Numbered from the stretch's first letter, positions 1 to 8,753 are shown. The stretch is 64,000 nucleotides of DNA from Bacillota bacterium (GCA_015059495.1 SVAI01000001.1:799811-863810); one strand, 5' to 3'. The notes: generated from the letters alone by a model not told the origin. Translations and numbers: made by a program.

Positions 1-127
1 ATGATCTAACATAAAATATTAAAAGAGTAATTAATATCATCCATACTACTAATATAATAAGAGATCTAAGCCTATTATCTGATGGTTCACTAATACCTAA
101 AAATTTATTTCTTATTTTTTCTTTCAT
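1..127 (-). CDS. Membrane protein, N-terminal part only (cut by window edge)
   Basis: A reading frame starts at 127 on the minus strand, 7 bases after the fmt stop codon, behind a GTAGGG ribosome site, and runs off the window. The 42 visible residues begin with a basic stretch (MKEKIRNKF) and then enter a hydrophobic segment (LIILVVWMILITLLIFYV), so this is the start of a membrane-anchored or membrane protein. It is probably co-transcribed with fmt. The family cannot be named from this fragment. Confidence 0.6.
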   Translation of the reverse strand, partial: MKEKIRNKFLGISEPSDNRLRSLIILVVWMILITLLIFYVRS

Positions 128-134
128 AATAACC

Positions 135-1064
135 CTACTTTATTTCATAATCTTTAAATACTTCAATATTAACTCCATTTAAGAAATCTTGTATTCTCAT
201 AATTTTTTTACCAGATGGTTTAATTTCATCAATATAATAGATTCCATTAGAACATCCAATACCTAATTGTTTCTTGTTAATAACATTAATTTTATTAACA
301 TTACTTTCACCTATTTCATAGTGTCCTTTAACTATTTTATATTCAACATCATTAATAATTGTATTAGCAAGAGGTACTGAATATAAACCTCTAACTAATC
401 TATCTACTTCTTCAACAGTTTTATTAAAATCTATATGTTCATCTTCTCTTTTAATAACCCAAGCAAAAGTAACTTCACTTTCATCTTGTTTAATTCTATC
501 ATTTGTTCCATCAACTATTGAAGGTAATACTTCTTTTAATAAATTAGCTCCCTCAACACTTAATATATTAACTAAATCATCATATGTATCAGTATCTTTT
601 ATATCATAATTAAATAACTTAATAATATCACCATTATCCATCTTTTCATCCATATACATAATAGTAACACCAGTACTCTTATAACCATCTATAATTGCAT
701 GATTAAGTGGAGCACCACCTCTAAGTTTAGGTAATGCAGATGCATGAACATTAACACAACCTAATCTTGGAGCATCAAGTAATACTTTAGGTATTATTTG
801 ACCATATGCACATGTAATAATAATATCTGGATTAATATCTAATATTCTTTGATAATCCTCTCTTATCTTATATGGTTGAAATACTTCGATATTATTATTC
901 ATTGCTAATTCTTTAATTGGTGAATAAACTATTTCCTTTTTTCTTCCTACCATCTTGTCTGGTTGACTAACAACAAGTTTAACGTCTGTAGTTTTAATTA
1001 ACATATCTAAAACTGGAACAGCAAACTCTGGAGTCCCCATAAATACTACTTTCAAGTCTTTCAT
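135..1064 (-). CDS. fmt: Methionyl-tRNA formyltransferase
   Basis: The enzyme transfers a formyl group from 10-formyl-tetrahydrofolate to Met-tRNAi for translation initiation in the cytoplasm. The 309-residue protein has the usual length. The N-terminal formyltransferase domain shows FMGTPEFAVPVL at the start and the catalytic segment NVHASALPKLRGGAP, with Asn105, His107 and Asp143 where the family has its catalytic triad. The C-terminal RNA-binding domain follows residue 205. The frame stays open upstream to 1133, but ATG 1064 is preferred: it follows an AAGGGTGATTTT ribosome site and matches the family's start. The gene follows its own extended -10 promoter and is followed closely by the unfinished membrane protein. 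Confidence 0.96.
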   Translation of the reverse strand: MKDLKVVFMGTPEFAVPVLDMLIKTTDVKLVVSQPDKMVGRKKEIVYSPIKELAMNNNIEVFQPYKIREDYQRILDINPDIIITCAYGQIIPKVLLDAPRLGCVNVHASALPKLRGGAPLNHAIIDGYKSTGVTIMYMDEKMDNGDIIKLFNYDIKDTDTYDDLVNILSVEGANLLKEVLPSIVDGTNDRIKQDESEVTFAWVIKREDEHIDFNKTVEEVDRLVRGLYSVPLANTIINDVEYKIVKGHYEIGESNVNKINVINKKQLGIGCSNGIYYIDEIKPSGKKIMRIQDFLNGVNIEVFKDYEIK

Positions 1065-1086
1065 CAAAATCACCCTTACTTTTAAT

Positions 1087-1095
1087 ATTATACCA
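1087..1095 (-). promoter_or_regulatory. Extended -10 promoter of fmt
   Basis: On the minus strand the sequence reads TGGTATAAT about 25 bases upstream of the fmt start. This is an extended -10 element (TGn before TATAAT). The same TGGTATAAT string stands in front of other genes here, near 2420, 15040 and 62385. Confidence 0.6.
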
Positions 1096-1141
1096 TGTAT
1101 TATTAAATAAAAAAAGTTACTAAATACAAGCAAATAACAAA

Positions 1142-1170
1142 AAATAATTGAATATTTAACTCAATTATTT
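1142..1170 (-). terminator. Stem-loop terminator after the 158-residue gene
   Basis: A 10-base perfect stem (AAATAATTGA with TCAATTATTT) encloses a 9-base loop and overlaps the stop codon of the gene at 1165. On the minus strand it ends in a T-rich stretch. Confidence 0.55.
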
Positions 1171-1641
1171 AATATTTCTATTACTAGAATTTCTTATTTC
1201 AAATAAATCTACATAATCTTTCATTTGAACTTGTACTACATCAATTGGTTTTAAAGAATGATAACACCTATATTGATAATTCAATGGGTCTTTTATCATA
1301 TCATCATTTTTTTCAAATACATATAAATATCCAATTGCATCCATATCAATATCTCTGTTATTTAATACTGCATATGGAAAGTCTATAGTTCTATTATAAG
1401 TTTCAAACCAAGAATCTTCTCCAAATTCTTCTTTATAAATAAATCCTCTTTTTAATGCATAAGGAACACATTTATAAAACACTGGATACATAAATACAGC
1501 ACAATCTACATTATCTTGATTACCACCACTATCTCTAGATTGTTGTGGTTCTAATTCACTCATTAACACTGGACTACCATGAAATAAATACTTTGGATTA
1601 TCTGGATTATTATCTAAGTATTTTTGAATATTATTATTCAT
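1165..1641 (-). CDS. Hypothetical protein, possibly ADP-ribosyltransferase-like fold
   Basis: A 158-residue soluble protein with no signal peptide or membrane segment. It opens with KYLFHGSPVLMSELEPQQS near residue 18, then a conserved-looking AVFMYPVFYKCVPYALKRG block near residue 48. A histidine at the end of a first strand in a Y-x-FHGS context, followed by an aromatic/alanine-rich helix, resembles the opening of ADP-ribosyltransferase-fold proteins. I cannot place the remaining catalytic residues, so the fold is a suggestion only. It has its own promoter (TATAAT about 25 bases upstream) and terminator, and sits between fmt and a kinase-like gene. Function unknown. Confidence 0.7.
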   Translation of the reverse strand: MNNNIQKYLDNNPDNPKYLFHGSPVLMSELEPQQSRDSGGNQDNVDCAVFMYPVFYKCVPYALKRGFIYKEEFGEDSWFETYNRTIDFPYAVLNNRDIDMDAIGYLYVFEKNDDMIKDPLNYQYRCYHSLKPIDVVQVQMKDYVDLFEIRNSSNRNIK

Positions 1642-1686
1642 TTATATCACATCCTATATTTATTATAACATAGATTAATTAATAAT

Positions 1687-1714
1687 AAAAAAACTCACAT
1701 TATTTTGTGAGTTT
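1687..1714 (-). terminator. Stem-loop terminator after the kinase-like gene
   Basis: A 9-base perfect stem (AAACTCACA with TGTGAGTTT) has a 6-base loop. On the minus strand it is followed by a run of seven T, a standard intrinsic terminator 11 bases past the stop at 1725. Confidence 0.8.
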
Positions 1715-1724
1715 ATTAACATTA

Positions 1725-2393
1725 TTATGGTACTCTTTTCTTAACTACATTACTAATTAATTCATCTATAGTATCAGTATTTAATTTATCACTTATATCT
1801 CCTTCGATATCTTTAATACTATATCTATCAAAGTATTCATCTAATACATTATAATCATAATTAAAATACTTACAATACTTTATACCATGTTTTTTAATAT
1901 ATTCTTCACCCCATAGGGTTGTTAAATATCCCATTAATAAAGATGTATTTTCTCTTCTAACATAATCTTCACTATTATGTATTCTATACATATCTGGATC
2001 TATAATAACTAATGAATCATTACCTACAATAACATTATTATAGTTTTCATCATCTATTAATATCTTACGTTTATTTAATTCATTTAATAATGATTTTAAT
2101 TGATATAAATTTTGATATGTATATTCTATTGGCATATCAATCATTAAATTATTATTAGATTCAACATAATCATAAGAATAACCCATTACTTTATCATCTA
2201 TATGATATAAATCTCTTAATTTAATGAAGTTAGGATGATTAATATCTTTTAATGATTCAAAGACTTCTTTTTTAATTCTATCATAAGAATCATCCATATA
2301 TTCTTTATATGATAAATTACCATCTTTATAAACTTGTGCATTATTACCACAACCAATAAGATTAGATCTTATTACATTATCTAATTGTATCAT
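1725..2393 (-). CDS. Protein-kinase-like (PKL) fold protein
   Basis: A 222-residue cytoplasmic protein. Residues 13-23 (IGCGNNAQVYK) resemble a nucleotide-binding glycine loop. Residues 112-121 (LIDDENYNNV) resemble a catalytic loop with Asp and Asn, and IIDPD at 130-134 sits where kinases have the metal-binding DFG motif. The pattern is that of small bacterial kinase-like proteins such as aminoglycoside/choline kinase or Rio-type relatives. The canonical HRD motif is not visible, so activity and substrate are unknown. It has its own extended -10 promoter and a strong terminator, so it is a single-gene unit between priA and the 158-residue gene. Confidence 0.7.
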   Translation of the reverse strand: MIQLDNVIRSNLIGCGNNAQVYKDGNLSYKEYMDDSYDRIKKEVFESLKDINHPNFIKLRDLYHIDDKVMGYSYDYVESNNNLMIDMPIEYTYQNLYQLKSLLNELNKRKILIDDENYNNVIVGNDSLVIIDPDMYRIHNSEDYVRRENTSLLMGYLTTLWGEEYIKKHGIKYCKYFNYDYNVLDEYFDRYSIKDIEGDISDKLNTDTIDELISNVVKKRVP

Positions 2394-2419
2394 AATACCA
2401 AACCCCTTACATACTTATA

Positions 2420-2428
2420 ATTATACCA
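2420..2428 (-). promoter_or_regulatory. Extended -10 promoter of the kinase-like gene
   Basis: The minus strand reads TGGTATAAT about 28 bases upstream of the start at 2393. It lies close behind the end of priA (2443), which implies independent transcription of the kinase-like gene. Confidence 0.5.
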
Positions 2429-2442
2429 TAAAATGGGCAAAA

Positions 2443-4620
2443 TTACAACCTTGAGGGGTTAAAGTCACACACAAAGTCCACCGAATTATTATTAGCATAC
2501 ATCTCATCTAACTTCTTTAATACATTAAGTAAATAACCATCATATCTAAATTTTATTAATATATGATAATTAAAAGTATTATTAATTTTTAATATAGATG
2601 CAGGTGTTGGATTATAAATAATAGTATTTTTATCTAACATCTTCTTTAAATAATTATAACAATTAGTAGATTCTTTAAAGGCACTATCTAAACTTCTAGA
2701 AGTAATCTTAATATCCACTAAATAATAATATGGAGGATATTTTAATTTCTTTCTAATATCCATTTCATAATTATAAAACATTTCATAATTATATTCTTTA
2801 ACACACTTTAAATAATAATTATCAATATTATATGATTGAATAATTACTTCACCAGGTATTTTATCTCTTCCTGCTCTACCTGCTACTTGATATAAAAGAT
2901 CAAAGGTTCTTTCACCAGCTCTAAAATCAGGTAAGTTAAGTGATGAATCAGCAGATATTACTCCAACTAAAGTAACTAATGGAAAATCAAGTCCCTTACT
3001 AATCATTTGAGTACCTACTAATATATCTGCTTCATGATTTTTAAACTTATTTATTATTTCTTCATGAGCATTCTTAGTAGTTGTAGTATCAACATCCATT
3101 CTTATTACCCTAGCATCAAAATTATCATTAATATACTTTTCTAACTTTTCAGTACCTAATCCTAAATATGATAACGCATCTTCCTTACACTCAGGACATA
3201 CCCTATCTAAAAACTTAGTATAACCACAATAATGACATCTTAAAGTTTTATTAGTCTTATGATAAGTTAAAGTAATATCACAATTAGGACATTTATAAGT
3301 ATAACCACAACTCTTACAAGTTATATTAGTAGAATAACCTCTTCTATTTAAAAGTAATATAACTTGTTCCTTTTTTTCTAATCTATCTCTTATCTTATCT
3401 TCTAATTCCCTAGATAAAATCATATGATTACTTTTCATTTCTTGAACCATATCTACAATATTTATTTTAGGTAATATTTGATTATTAACCCTATTTGGCA
3501 TAGATATAAGTTCATACGTATCACTTTTAGCTCTAACAAATGATTCAAGTGTTGGTGTTGCACTACCCAAAACTAATGGACATTTGTTATAAGCACATCT
3601 AAACTTAGCCATATCAACAGCACTATATCTAGGTGTAGATTCTTGATGATAACTTTCTGATTGTTCTTCATCAATAATAACTATACCTAAATTATTAACA
3701 GGTGCAAATATAGCACTTCTAGTACCTAATACTATTTTAGCTTCACCTTTAATAACCTTTTGATATTCATCATACTTTTCACCATTAGATAATCTACTAT
3801 GAAATATTGCAACATTATCACCATATCTTTCATAGAATCTATTAATCATCTGAGTTGTTAATGATATTTCAGGAACCAACATAATAGCACTATTATCTAA
3901 ATCTAATACTTTATCTATTAAATTCATATATACTTCAGTTTTACCTGAACCTGTAATACCATGTATTAAATAAGTTTTATTATCATTTAAATTAACTTTA
4001 TTAACTGCATTAACTTGATCTTCATTTAATTTAATATTACTTTTCTTCTTTTTATCATCTGAATTAATACGATATTTTTTAACTTTAACTTCTTTAACTA
4101 ATTCTAATTCTAATAACTTTTTAACAGCACTAACACTTAATTCTTTTTTTAATATATCATTATCTTTTAATCTTAATAATATATCATTTTGTACTTTACT
4201 CTTCTTATTATTTAATATATATTCATCAATAATATTTATATCTTTATTTAATGATATAAAAGTATCAAACTTTTCATAATTACTAGTTTGATTCTTAACC
4301 TTTAAAGATGTTGGTAACATAGTTTGATATGCTTTAATTTTAGTACATAAAGTTTTATTAGATAAATACTTACCTAATGATAATAATTCTTTATTTAAAC
4401 TAAATTCTTCCATTACTATTTCTTTAATAGGTTTTAATTCATATTCACCATCATAACTATCAAGTAATTTAACTATTATTCCATTGATTAACTTATTAGC
4501 AAAATTAACTTTAACTCTTTGACCTACTTTAACTTTTGTCTGTAAATCACTTGGTACAATATATGTAAATTCTTTATCAACAGCTTTATTAGTATATTCT
4601 ACTAAAACATTTGCATACAT
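2443..4620 (-). CDS. priA: Primosomal replication restart helicase PriA
   Basis: PriA is a superfamily 2 DNA helicase that recognises stalled forks and reloads the replicative helicase. The 725-residue length is normal. Order: N-terminal fork-binding domain (1-105), winged helix (110-190), helicase core with Walker A GITGSGKT at 221-228, motif II read as DEEQ at 317-320, and SATPT at 353-357. Eight zinc-binding cysteines stand at 435, 438, 444, 447, 462, 465, 475 and 478, inserted in the second helicase lobe as in PriA. Motif II is usually DEEH; the Gln here is unusual. The gene is divergent from the thioredoxin-like gene at 4725. Confidence 0.96.
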   Translation of the reverse strand: MYANVLVEYTNKAVDKEFTYIVPSDLQTKVKVGQRVKVNFANKLINGIIVKLLDSYDGEYELKPIKEIVMEEFSLNKELLSLGKYLSNKTLCTKIKAYQTMLPTSLKVKNQTSNYEKFDTFISLNKDINIIDEYILNNKKSKVQNDILLRLKDNDILKKELSVSAVKKLLELELVKEVKVKKYRINSDDKKKKSNIKLNEDQVNAVNKVNLNDNKTYLIHGITGSGKTEVYMNLIDKVLDLDNSAIMLVPEISLTTQMINRFYERYGDNVAIFHSRLSNGEKYDEYQKVIKGEAKIVLGTRSAIFAPVNNLGIVIIDEEQSESYHQESTPRYSAVDMAKFRCAYNKCPLVLGSATPTLESFVRAKSDTYELISMPNRVNNQILPKINIVDMVQEMKSNHMILSRELEDKIRDRLEKKEQVILLLNRRGYSTNITCKSCGYTYKCPNCDITLTYHKTNKTLRCHYCGYTKFLDRVCPECKEDALSYLGLGTEKLEKYINDNFDARVIRMDVDTTTTKNAHEEIINKFKNHEADILVGTQMISKGLDFPLVTLVGVISADSSLNLPDFRAGERTFDLLYQVAGRAGRDKIPGEVIIQSYNIDNYYLKCVKEYNYEMFYNYEMDIRKKLKYPPYYYLVDIKITSRSLDSAFKESTNCYNYLKKMLDKNTIIYNPTPASILKINNTFNYHILIKFRYDGYLLNVLKKLDEMYANNNSVDFVCDFNPSRL

Positions 4621-4724
4621 AAGTTATCAACTCCTTAGAATTTATTTTATCACTTTAAATAAATTAAATAAAATATAATTTATCTTTTATTATATTTATG
4701 ATAAGATATTAATGGTGATTAAAA

Positions 4725-5162
4725 ATGAAAAAGAACATAATAATTTTATCTATTGGAGCAGCATTTATTGCTCTTGGAGTACTATTCTTTGTACTAGCTA
4801 ATACTAATAAATATCCAAATATTACTACATTAGATATTAATGGATTAAGAGAAAAGATTAATAATAAAGATTCATTTATAATGGTTATAACTCAAGATAG
4901 TTGTACACATTGTCATGCATACCTACCTGTATTAAATAAAGTAGCAGGACAATACAATATAGATGTATATAATATATCTCAAACAGGTTTATCTACAGAT
5001 GATAGTGCTTATTTAAAAAGTATAGCTAATATATCAGGTACACCTACTACTGTATTTATTGAAGATGGTGAAGAAAAATCTACACTAAATAGATTAGTTG
5101 GTAATGTAGCAGAATATAAACTAATAGATAAATTAAAAGGTATGGGATACATCAATGAATAA
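4725..5162 (+). CDS. Membrane-anchored thioredoxin-fold protein
   Basis: A 145-residue protein with one N-terminal membrane segment (about 5-25) and an extracytoplasmic thioredoxin-like domain. The redox motif is CTHC (Cys60, Cys63), followed by the cis-proline segment SGTPTTVFI. Such proteins exchange or reduce disulfides outside the membrane; the partner is unknown. It is the first gene of a three-gene plus-strand operon, and its stop overlaps the start of the CPBP gene. A GGTGATT ribosome site precedes the ATG. Thiol-peroxidase or disulfide-reductase roles are both possible. Confidence 0.85.
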   Translation: MKKNIIILSIGAAFIALGVLFFVLANTNKYPNITTLDINGLREKINNKDSFIMVITQDSCTHCHAYLPVLNKVAGQYNIDVYNISQTGLSTDDSAYLKSIANISGTPTTVFIEDGEEKSTLNRLVGNVAEYKLIDKLKGMGYINE

Positions 5163-5835
5163 CATAATAAATAAATCTCTAGAATTTTTAAAATCATTTA
5201 TAGGATTATTTATATACTTTGCAGTTAATATATTATTTGCATTAATATTAAGAAATACAAAAGATACAAATCTTTACTATATTACATTAATAGCATCAGA
5301 GATAATCCTATTATTAGTATTAATAATTGTATATAGAAAAAGATTAAAAAAAGATTTTATAGACTTTGATAATAATTATAAAAAATACTTATCATATGGT
5401 ATTAAAGTATGGTTAATTGGATTATTAATAATGGCTATATCTAATAATATTATATATAGATTTATGGATACAGCATATAATCAACAAGTTAATGAATTAG
5501 TAATATCTAATTTACCACTATACTCTATTATAGCAATAGTTATGTGTGGACCATTTATTGAAGAAATGGTATTTAGATTAAGTTTCCATGAACATATTAA
5601 AAATAAACATGTATTTTTAATTATTACATCTCTAATATTTGCAGGTATACATGTATTGAATGGTATTACTTCACCATTAGAATTATTATATTTTATACCA
5701 TATGGTTCACTTGCTTTAGCATTTGGTATTATTTTATATAAAACTAATAATATATTTACAACTGTTATATTACATACATTTCATAATTCAATGGCAATAT
5801 TCATGCTTGCATTAGCTGCTATATTAGGAGTATAG
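5155..5835 (+). CDS. CPBP family intramembrane glutamic endopeptidase
   Basis: A 226-residue multi-spanning membrane protein with about six to eight hydrophobic helices. The CPBP (Abi/CAAX) motifs are clear: EEMVFR at 136-141 (EExxxR), a second motif around FAGIHVLNG near 161-169, and a final helix with HTFHNSMAI. These place the glutamates and histidines of the intramembrane metal-independent protease site. Substrates of this family vary (prenylated proteins, bacteriocin peptides, signalling factors). It overlaps the preceding thioredoxin-like gene by 8 bases and lies 2 bases before the phosphoesterase gene. Confidence 0.88.
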   Translation: MNNIINKSLEFLKSFIGLFIYFAVNILFALILRNTKDTNLYYITLIASEIILLLVLIIVYRKRLKKDFIDFDNNYKKYLSYGIKVWLIGLLIMAISNNIIYRFMDTAYNQQVNELVISNLPLYSIIAIVMCGPFIEEMVFRLSFHEHIKNKHVFLIITSLIFAGIHVLNGITSPLELLYFIPYGSLALAFGIILYKTNNIFTTVILHTFHNSMAIFMLALAAILGV

Positions 5836-5837
5836 AT

Positions 5838-6680
5838 ATGGAAAAAGAAAAAGAAAAAAAGAAGGAAAAAAGTAAAATGAAAATTATTATTATTGTTATA
5901 TTATTATTAATAGCAATAACTTTTGTATATATGAGATTTATTGCTACATCAGGATTTATTATAAAAGAATTTAATGTAACATCAGAAAAATTACCTAAAG
6001 GTTTTAATGGTGTTAAAGTAATACACTTATCTGATATTCACTATGCATCTGTTGGTGAAGCTAAATTAAATAAAGCAGTTGAAGAAGTAAATACTATGAA
6101 ACCAGATATTATTGTATTTACTGGGGACTTATATGATGAATTTTCTAATCTAACTGAAGATATGGAAAATAAAATAATTAATGCTTTATCTAAACTTAAT
6201 GCTCCACTTGGTAAATATGCAGTATCAGGAAATCATGATTATAAATATGATAGATTTACTGATATTATTACTAAGAGTGGATTTACATATTTAGAAAATG
6301 AAACAAAATTAATATATTATAATGATGAAACACCTATTGAAATAATTGGTTATCCAGATGAAAGAGAAGCTAATCCAAATTATGATATAGAACTAAGTGA
6401 TTATTTTAAAATAGCACTTATTCATGAAGGAGATTCATGGGAACATATTAAAGATAAAGGTATAGATTTATCACTAGCAGGACATTCACATGGTGGACAA
6501 GTAAGATTACCATTTATTGGATGTTTAATTAAAGTTGATGGTGGTAAAAAATACTGTGAAGAACATTACACAAATAATAATTCAGAACTATATGTTAACT
6601 TTGGTTTAGGTGAAACTGAATTTAAATTAAGATCATTTAATAAACCATCAATTAATATGTATAGATTATATACAAAATAA
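5838..6680 (+). CDS. Membrane-anchored metallophosphoesterase (YkuE-like)
   Basis: A 280-residue protein with a very lysine/glutamate-rich start, one membrane helix (about 15-35) and an extracytoplasmic calcineurin-like phosphoesterase domain. Metal-binding motifs appear in order: HLSDIHYA (Asp66, His68), FTGDLYDE, VSGNHDYK, LIHEGD and LAGHSHGGQ. Relatives such as YkuE are binuclear metal phosphodiesterases at the cell envelope. The substrate is not evident. The start follows a GGAG ribosome site 7 bases upstream. It is the last gene of the plus-strand operon, ended by the shared terminator at 6680-6708. Confidence 0.88.
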   Translation: MEKEKEKKKEKSKMKIIIIVILLLIAITFVYMRFIATSGFIIKEFNVTSEKLPKGFNGVKVIHLSDIHYASVGEAKLNKAVEEVNTMKPDIIVFTGDLYDEFSNLTEDMENKIINALSKLNAPLGKYAVSGNHDYKYDRFTDIITKSGFTYLENETKLIYYNDETPIEIIGYPDEREANPNYDIELSDYFKIALIHEGDSWEHIKDKGIDLSLAGHSHGGQVRLPFIGCLIKVDGGKKYCEEHYTNNNSELYVNFGLGETEFKLRSFNKPSINMYRLYTK

Positions 6681-6708
6681 AAAGACGAATATTTATTATT
6701 CGTCTTTT
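6680..6708. terminator. Bidirectional terminator between convergent operons
   Basis: A 12-base perfect stem (AAAAGACGAATA with TATTCGTCTTTT) and a 5-base loop sit between the plus-strand phosphoesterase operon and the minus-strand pilin/TadZ operon. The A and T runs at both ends let it work in both directions. The TadZ-like stop codon lies inside it. Confidence 0.85.
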
Positions 6709-7748
6709 ACTATTCCAAACCATTTAACAGTTTTCTTTTCTAATCCTTCAGGAATTAGTTTATCAAATCCCATTTTATATAGGAATGTTTTAATATCTTT
6801 ATTATCTTCTTGTTTATCATCTAAATAAGGTAAATTAGCAAATGTTTTACAACGTGATTCATATTCAAATTCCTCAACATCTTTATCATTTAATAAACTC
6901 TTATTTAATACTACTTGATAAGATTTCATTTTCTCTAATACTAATCTATCAGTTCTAATCATCTTATTTAATTTTATAGTAGTTGGTTCTACAAGATGAA
7001 TAACTTCTTTAATAGTAGATATTTTAGGAGAATCATTAATATCTACTAAAATAACTTCATAATCACTATTAGGATTCTTAGTAATTGTTTCAAGTTCAGC
7101 AGTAGTAACACTTCTAAGATCACTATCATTAAAGTACATAAAATCCTTTTTATCTACTTCAATAGCTAATACTCTATAATTACCTTCTAAAGCTTTTTTC
7201 ATCATGTATGTTAATGTTGTAGCACCTGCTCCATCAGATAAATTCTTAACAGCAATTACTCTAGTTCCCATAAACATTTTATTAACTGATTCATTAATAA
7301 AATTAGAATTAATTTGTCCTGGATCTAAAGATATATTAGCTTGTGTATCTGCTTTAGCACCAGATGCACCTAAAATATGATATTGTGCTACATCTTTATA
7401 TGTATTTGGATTATTAATTAAATAAGCAACTGCATCTATATTTCTAGTAAAGTTATAAATACCCATAGATATTAACTCTGAAATATATGATGGTGAATTA
7501 ACAATTTGACTATCATCTAATAAAAGAATTACTTTAGACATATCAAGTCCAAAAGATAACTTTTGAATAGTAGCAATATTTTGATAATCTTTAATTGCAG
7601 TAATATCTAGTATCATCTTATTAAAGAAGAAATTTTGAAAATTACTTACAATATCTTCAACATCAAATTCACCTTCTACATTCTTAATAATATCTATTCT
7701 TAAATTAGATAACATTTGGCTATATTTATTAGCAACTATAACATTCAT
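6696..7748 (-). CDS. TadZ/CpaE-like pilus localisation protein (atypical ATPase)
   Basis: A 350-residue soluble protein. The N-terminal part (1-130) looks like an atypical receiver domain, and the rest resembles a ParA/MinD-type domain with VIAVKNLSDGAGATTLTYMM where a Walker A loop belongs and VILVDINDS where a switch motif belongs. This is the architecture of TadZ/CpaE proteins, which place Tad pilus machinery in the cell. The P-loop reads DGAGATTL, so the catalytic lysines are absent and hydrolysis is doubtful. It ends an operon of four pilin-like genes, starting 11 bases after the last of them behind a strong GGAGG site. The rest of a Tad system (secretion ATPase, TadB/C, prepilin peptidase) is not in this window. 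Confidence 0.72.
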   Translation of the reverse strand: MNVIVANKYSQMLSNLRIDIIKNVEGEFDVEDIVSNFQNFFFNKMILDITAIKDYQNIATIQKLSFGLDMSKVILLLDDSQIVNSPSYISELISMGIYNFTRNIDAVAYLINNPNTYKDVAQYHILGASGAKADTQANISLDPGQINSNFINESVNKMFMGTRVIAVKNLSDGAGATTLTYMMKKALEGNYRVLAIEVDKKDFMYFNDSDLRSVTTAELETITKNPNSDYEVILVDINDSPKISTIKEVIHLVEPTTIKLNKMIRTDRLVLEKMKSYQVVLNKSLLNDKDVEEFEYESRCKTFANLPYLDDKQEDNKDIKTFLYKMGFDKLIPEGLEKKTVKWFGIVKDE

Positions 7749-7759
7749 AATCTAACCTC

Positions 7760-8269
7760 CTAATCATGATTCCATCTATTTAATTCTGCTTGATCAAATG
7801 TCGCATCAATTTCTGATGATTGACCATCTACATCAAATGTATATATATCCCCTAGAACTGGTATATCAAATCTAAAGAATAAAGATACTCTATAATATGC
7901 TCTTGTATTAAAATAAGCATGATAATTAGAATATTTTGTAAAACAATAGTAATAATTCTTACCTGGTATTGCCTTTTCAGCACTATTAGATGCAGCTTCT
8001 GGAGATAAATCAAATACTCCATATGTAATTGCATCATTAACTCCTTTACATTTACCCATTGTTCTATATCCACTTGATAATAAATAATTATTAACTAACC
8101 TAATACCATTATCAGTAAATCCTTGACTTTTTTCTACTATACTAATAACTTCATTTTTAATTCTAAAAGATTTAGAATAATTAATTGTTAAAGCTATATA
8201 AGCAGCAAATATTAAGGTAAAAATAATAACAAGTTGAAATACCCAGGTAGCACCTATAGTTTGTCTCAT
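7760..8269 (-). CDS. Pilin-like protein with short leader (TadE/F-like minor pilin)
   Basis: A 169-residue protein starting MRQTIG followed at once by a hydrophobic helix (ATWVFQLVIIFTLIFAAYIAL) and an extracytoplasmic domain of about 135 residues. It contains two cysteines (in GKCKG and YYCF) that match the spacing of the paralog at 8280 and could form a disulfide. The leader is only six residues and ends in Gly, a form shared with the three upstream products. It is probably a minor pilin or pilus-associated pseudopilin. It is fourth of five genes in the operon. Confidence 0.68.
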   Translation of the reverse strand: MRQTIGATWVFQLVIIFTLIFAAYIALTINYSKSFRIKNEVISIVEKSQGFTDNGIRLVNNYLLSSGYRTMGKCKGVNDAITYGVFDLSPEAASNSAEKAIPGKNYYYCFTKYSNYHAYFNTRAYYRVSLFFRFDIPVLGDIYTFDVDGQSSEIDATFDQAELNRWNHD

Positions 8270-8279
8270 ATTTTACCTC

Positions 8280-8747
8280 CTACATTGATACAGGGTAAAA
8301 CAACTTCTTAGTTGAACCCTTTAGACCGAAAGTAAATAGATTTCTAACTACAGGTAAATCAACTGAAAAGAAGACTCTTACTTGATAATAAGCAGCTTTA
8401 GGGAACTGTTCTTTTGTATATTCAGTTTCAGCAGCATATTCTGTAGTCATCTCAGTAATACAGAATAATCCTCTTCCACCTTCAGTTCCTCTACCTTTAA
8501 TACTGTACGCTGTCTCAGACGAAGCACAGTTGCCAGTAGTTCTATATCCAACCCTCGTCATGTACTCTTGAATTTGCTCTAAAGCATCTTCATTAATACC
8601 ATTATTCTTTTGAATAATATTAATAATTTCATTTTTAACCTTATATGATTTATTCATATTTATAGAAAGACACATATAACCAGTGAACAATACAATAAAT
8701 ACGATTACAATCATTGTTAACCAATATGAACCTATCGCATCCTTCAT
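8280..8747 (-). CDS. Pilin-like protein with short leader, paralog of the 7760 gene
   Basis: A 155-residue protein starting MKDAIG, then one hydrophobic helix (YWLTMIVIVFIVLFTGYMCL). Its K/R-x-KNE-I-I-x-I segment after the helix and the G-Y-R-T-x-G-x-C motif near residue 74 are also present in the neighbouring 169-residue protein, so the two are paralogs. A second cysteine lies in GLFCIT. It is likely a minor pilin. By eye this stretch uses more G and C in third positions than the flanking genes. Ten bases separate its stop from the next start. Confidence 0.68.
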   Translation of the reverse strand: MKDAIGSYWLTMIVIVFIVLFTGYMCLSINMNKSYKVKNEIINIIQKNNGINEDALEQIQEYMTRVGYRTTGNCASSETAYSIKGRGTEGGRGLFCITEMTTEYAAETEYTKEQFPKAAYYQVRVFFSVDLPVVRNLFTFGLKGSTKKLFYPVSM

Positions 8748-8753
8748 CGATTA

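Noticed and set aside
2404-2461. AACCCCTT and AGGGGTT arms around the gap between priA and the kinase-like gene
   Set aside because: Arms are about 45 bases apart, partly coding, without a T run; not a convincing terminator or operator.
5009-5197. Minus-strand frame across the thioredoxin/CPBP junction
   Set aside because: Antisense to two supported genes, no ribosome site.
7852-8073. Second frame inside the 169-residue pilin-like gene
   Set aside because: Same-strand shadow; the pilin-like frame fits the paralog next to it.
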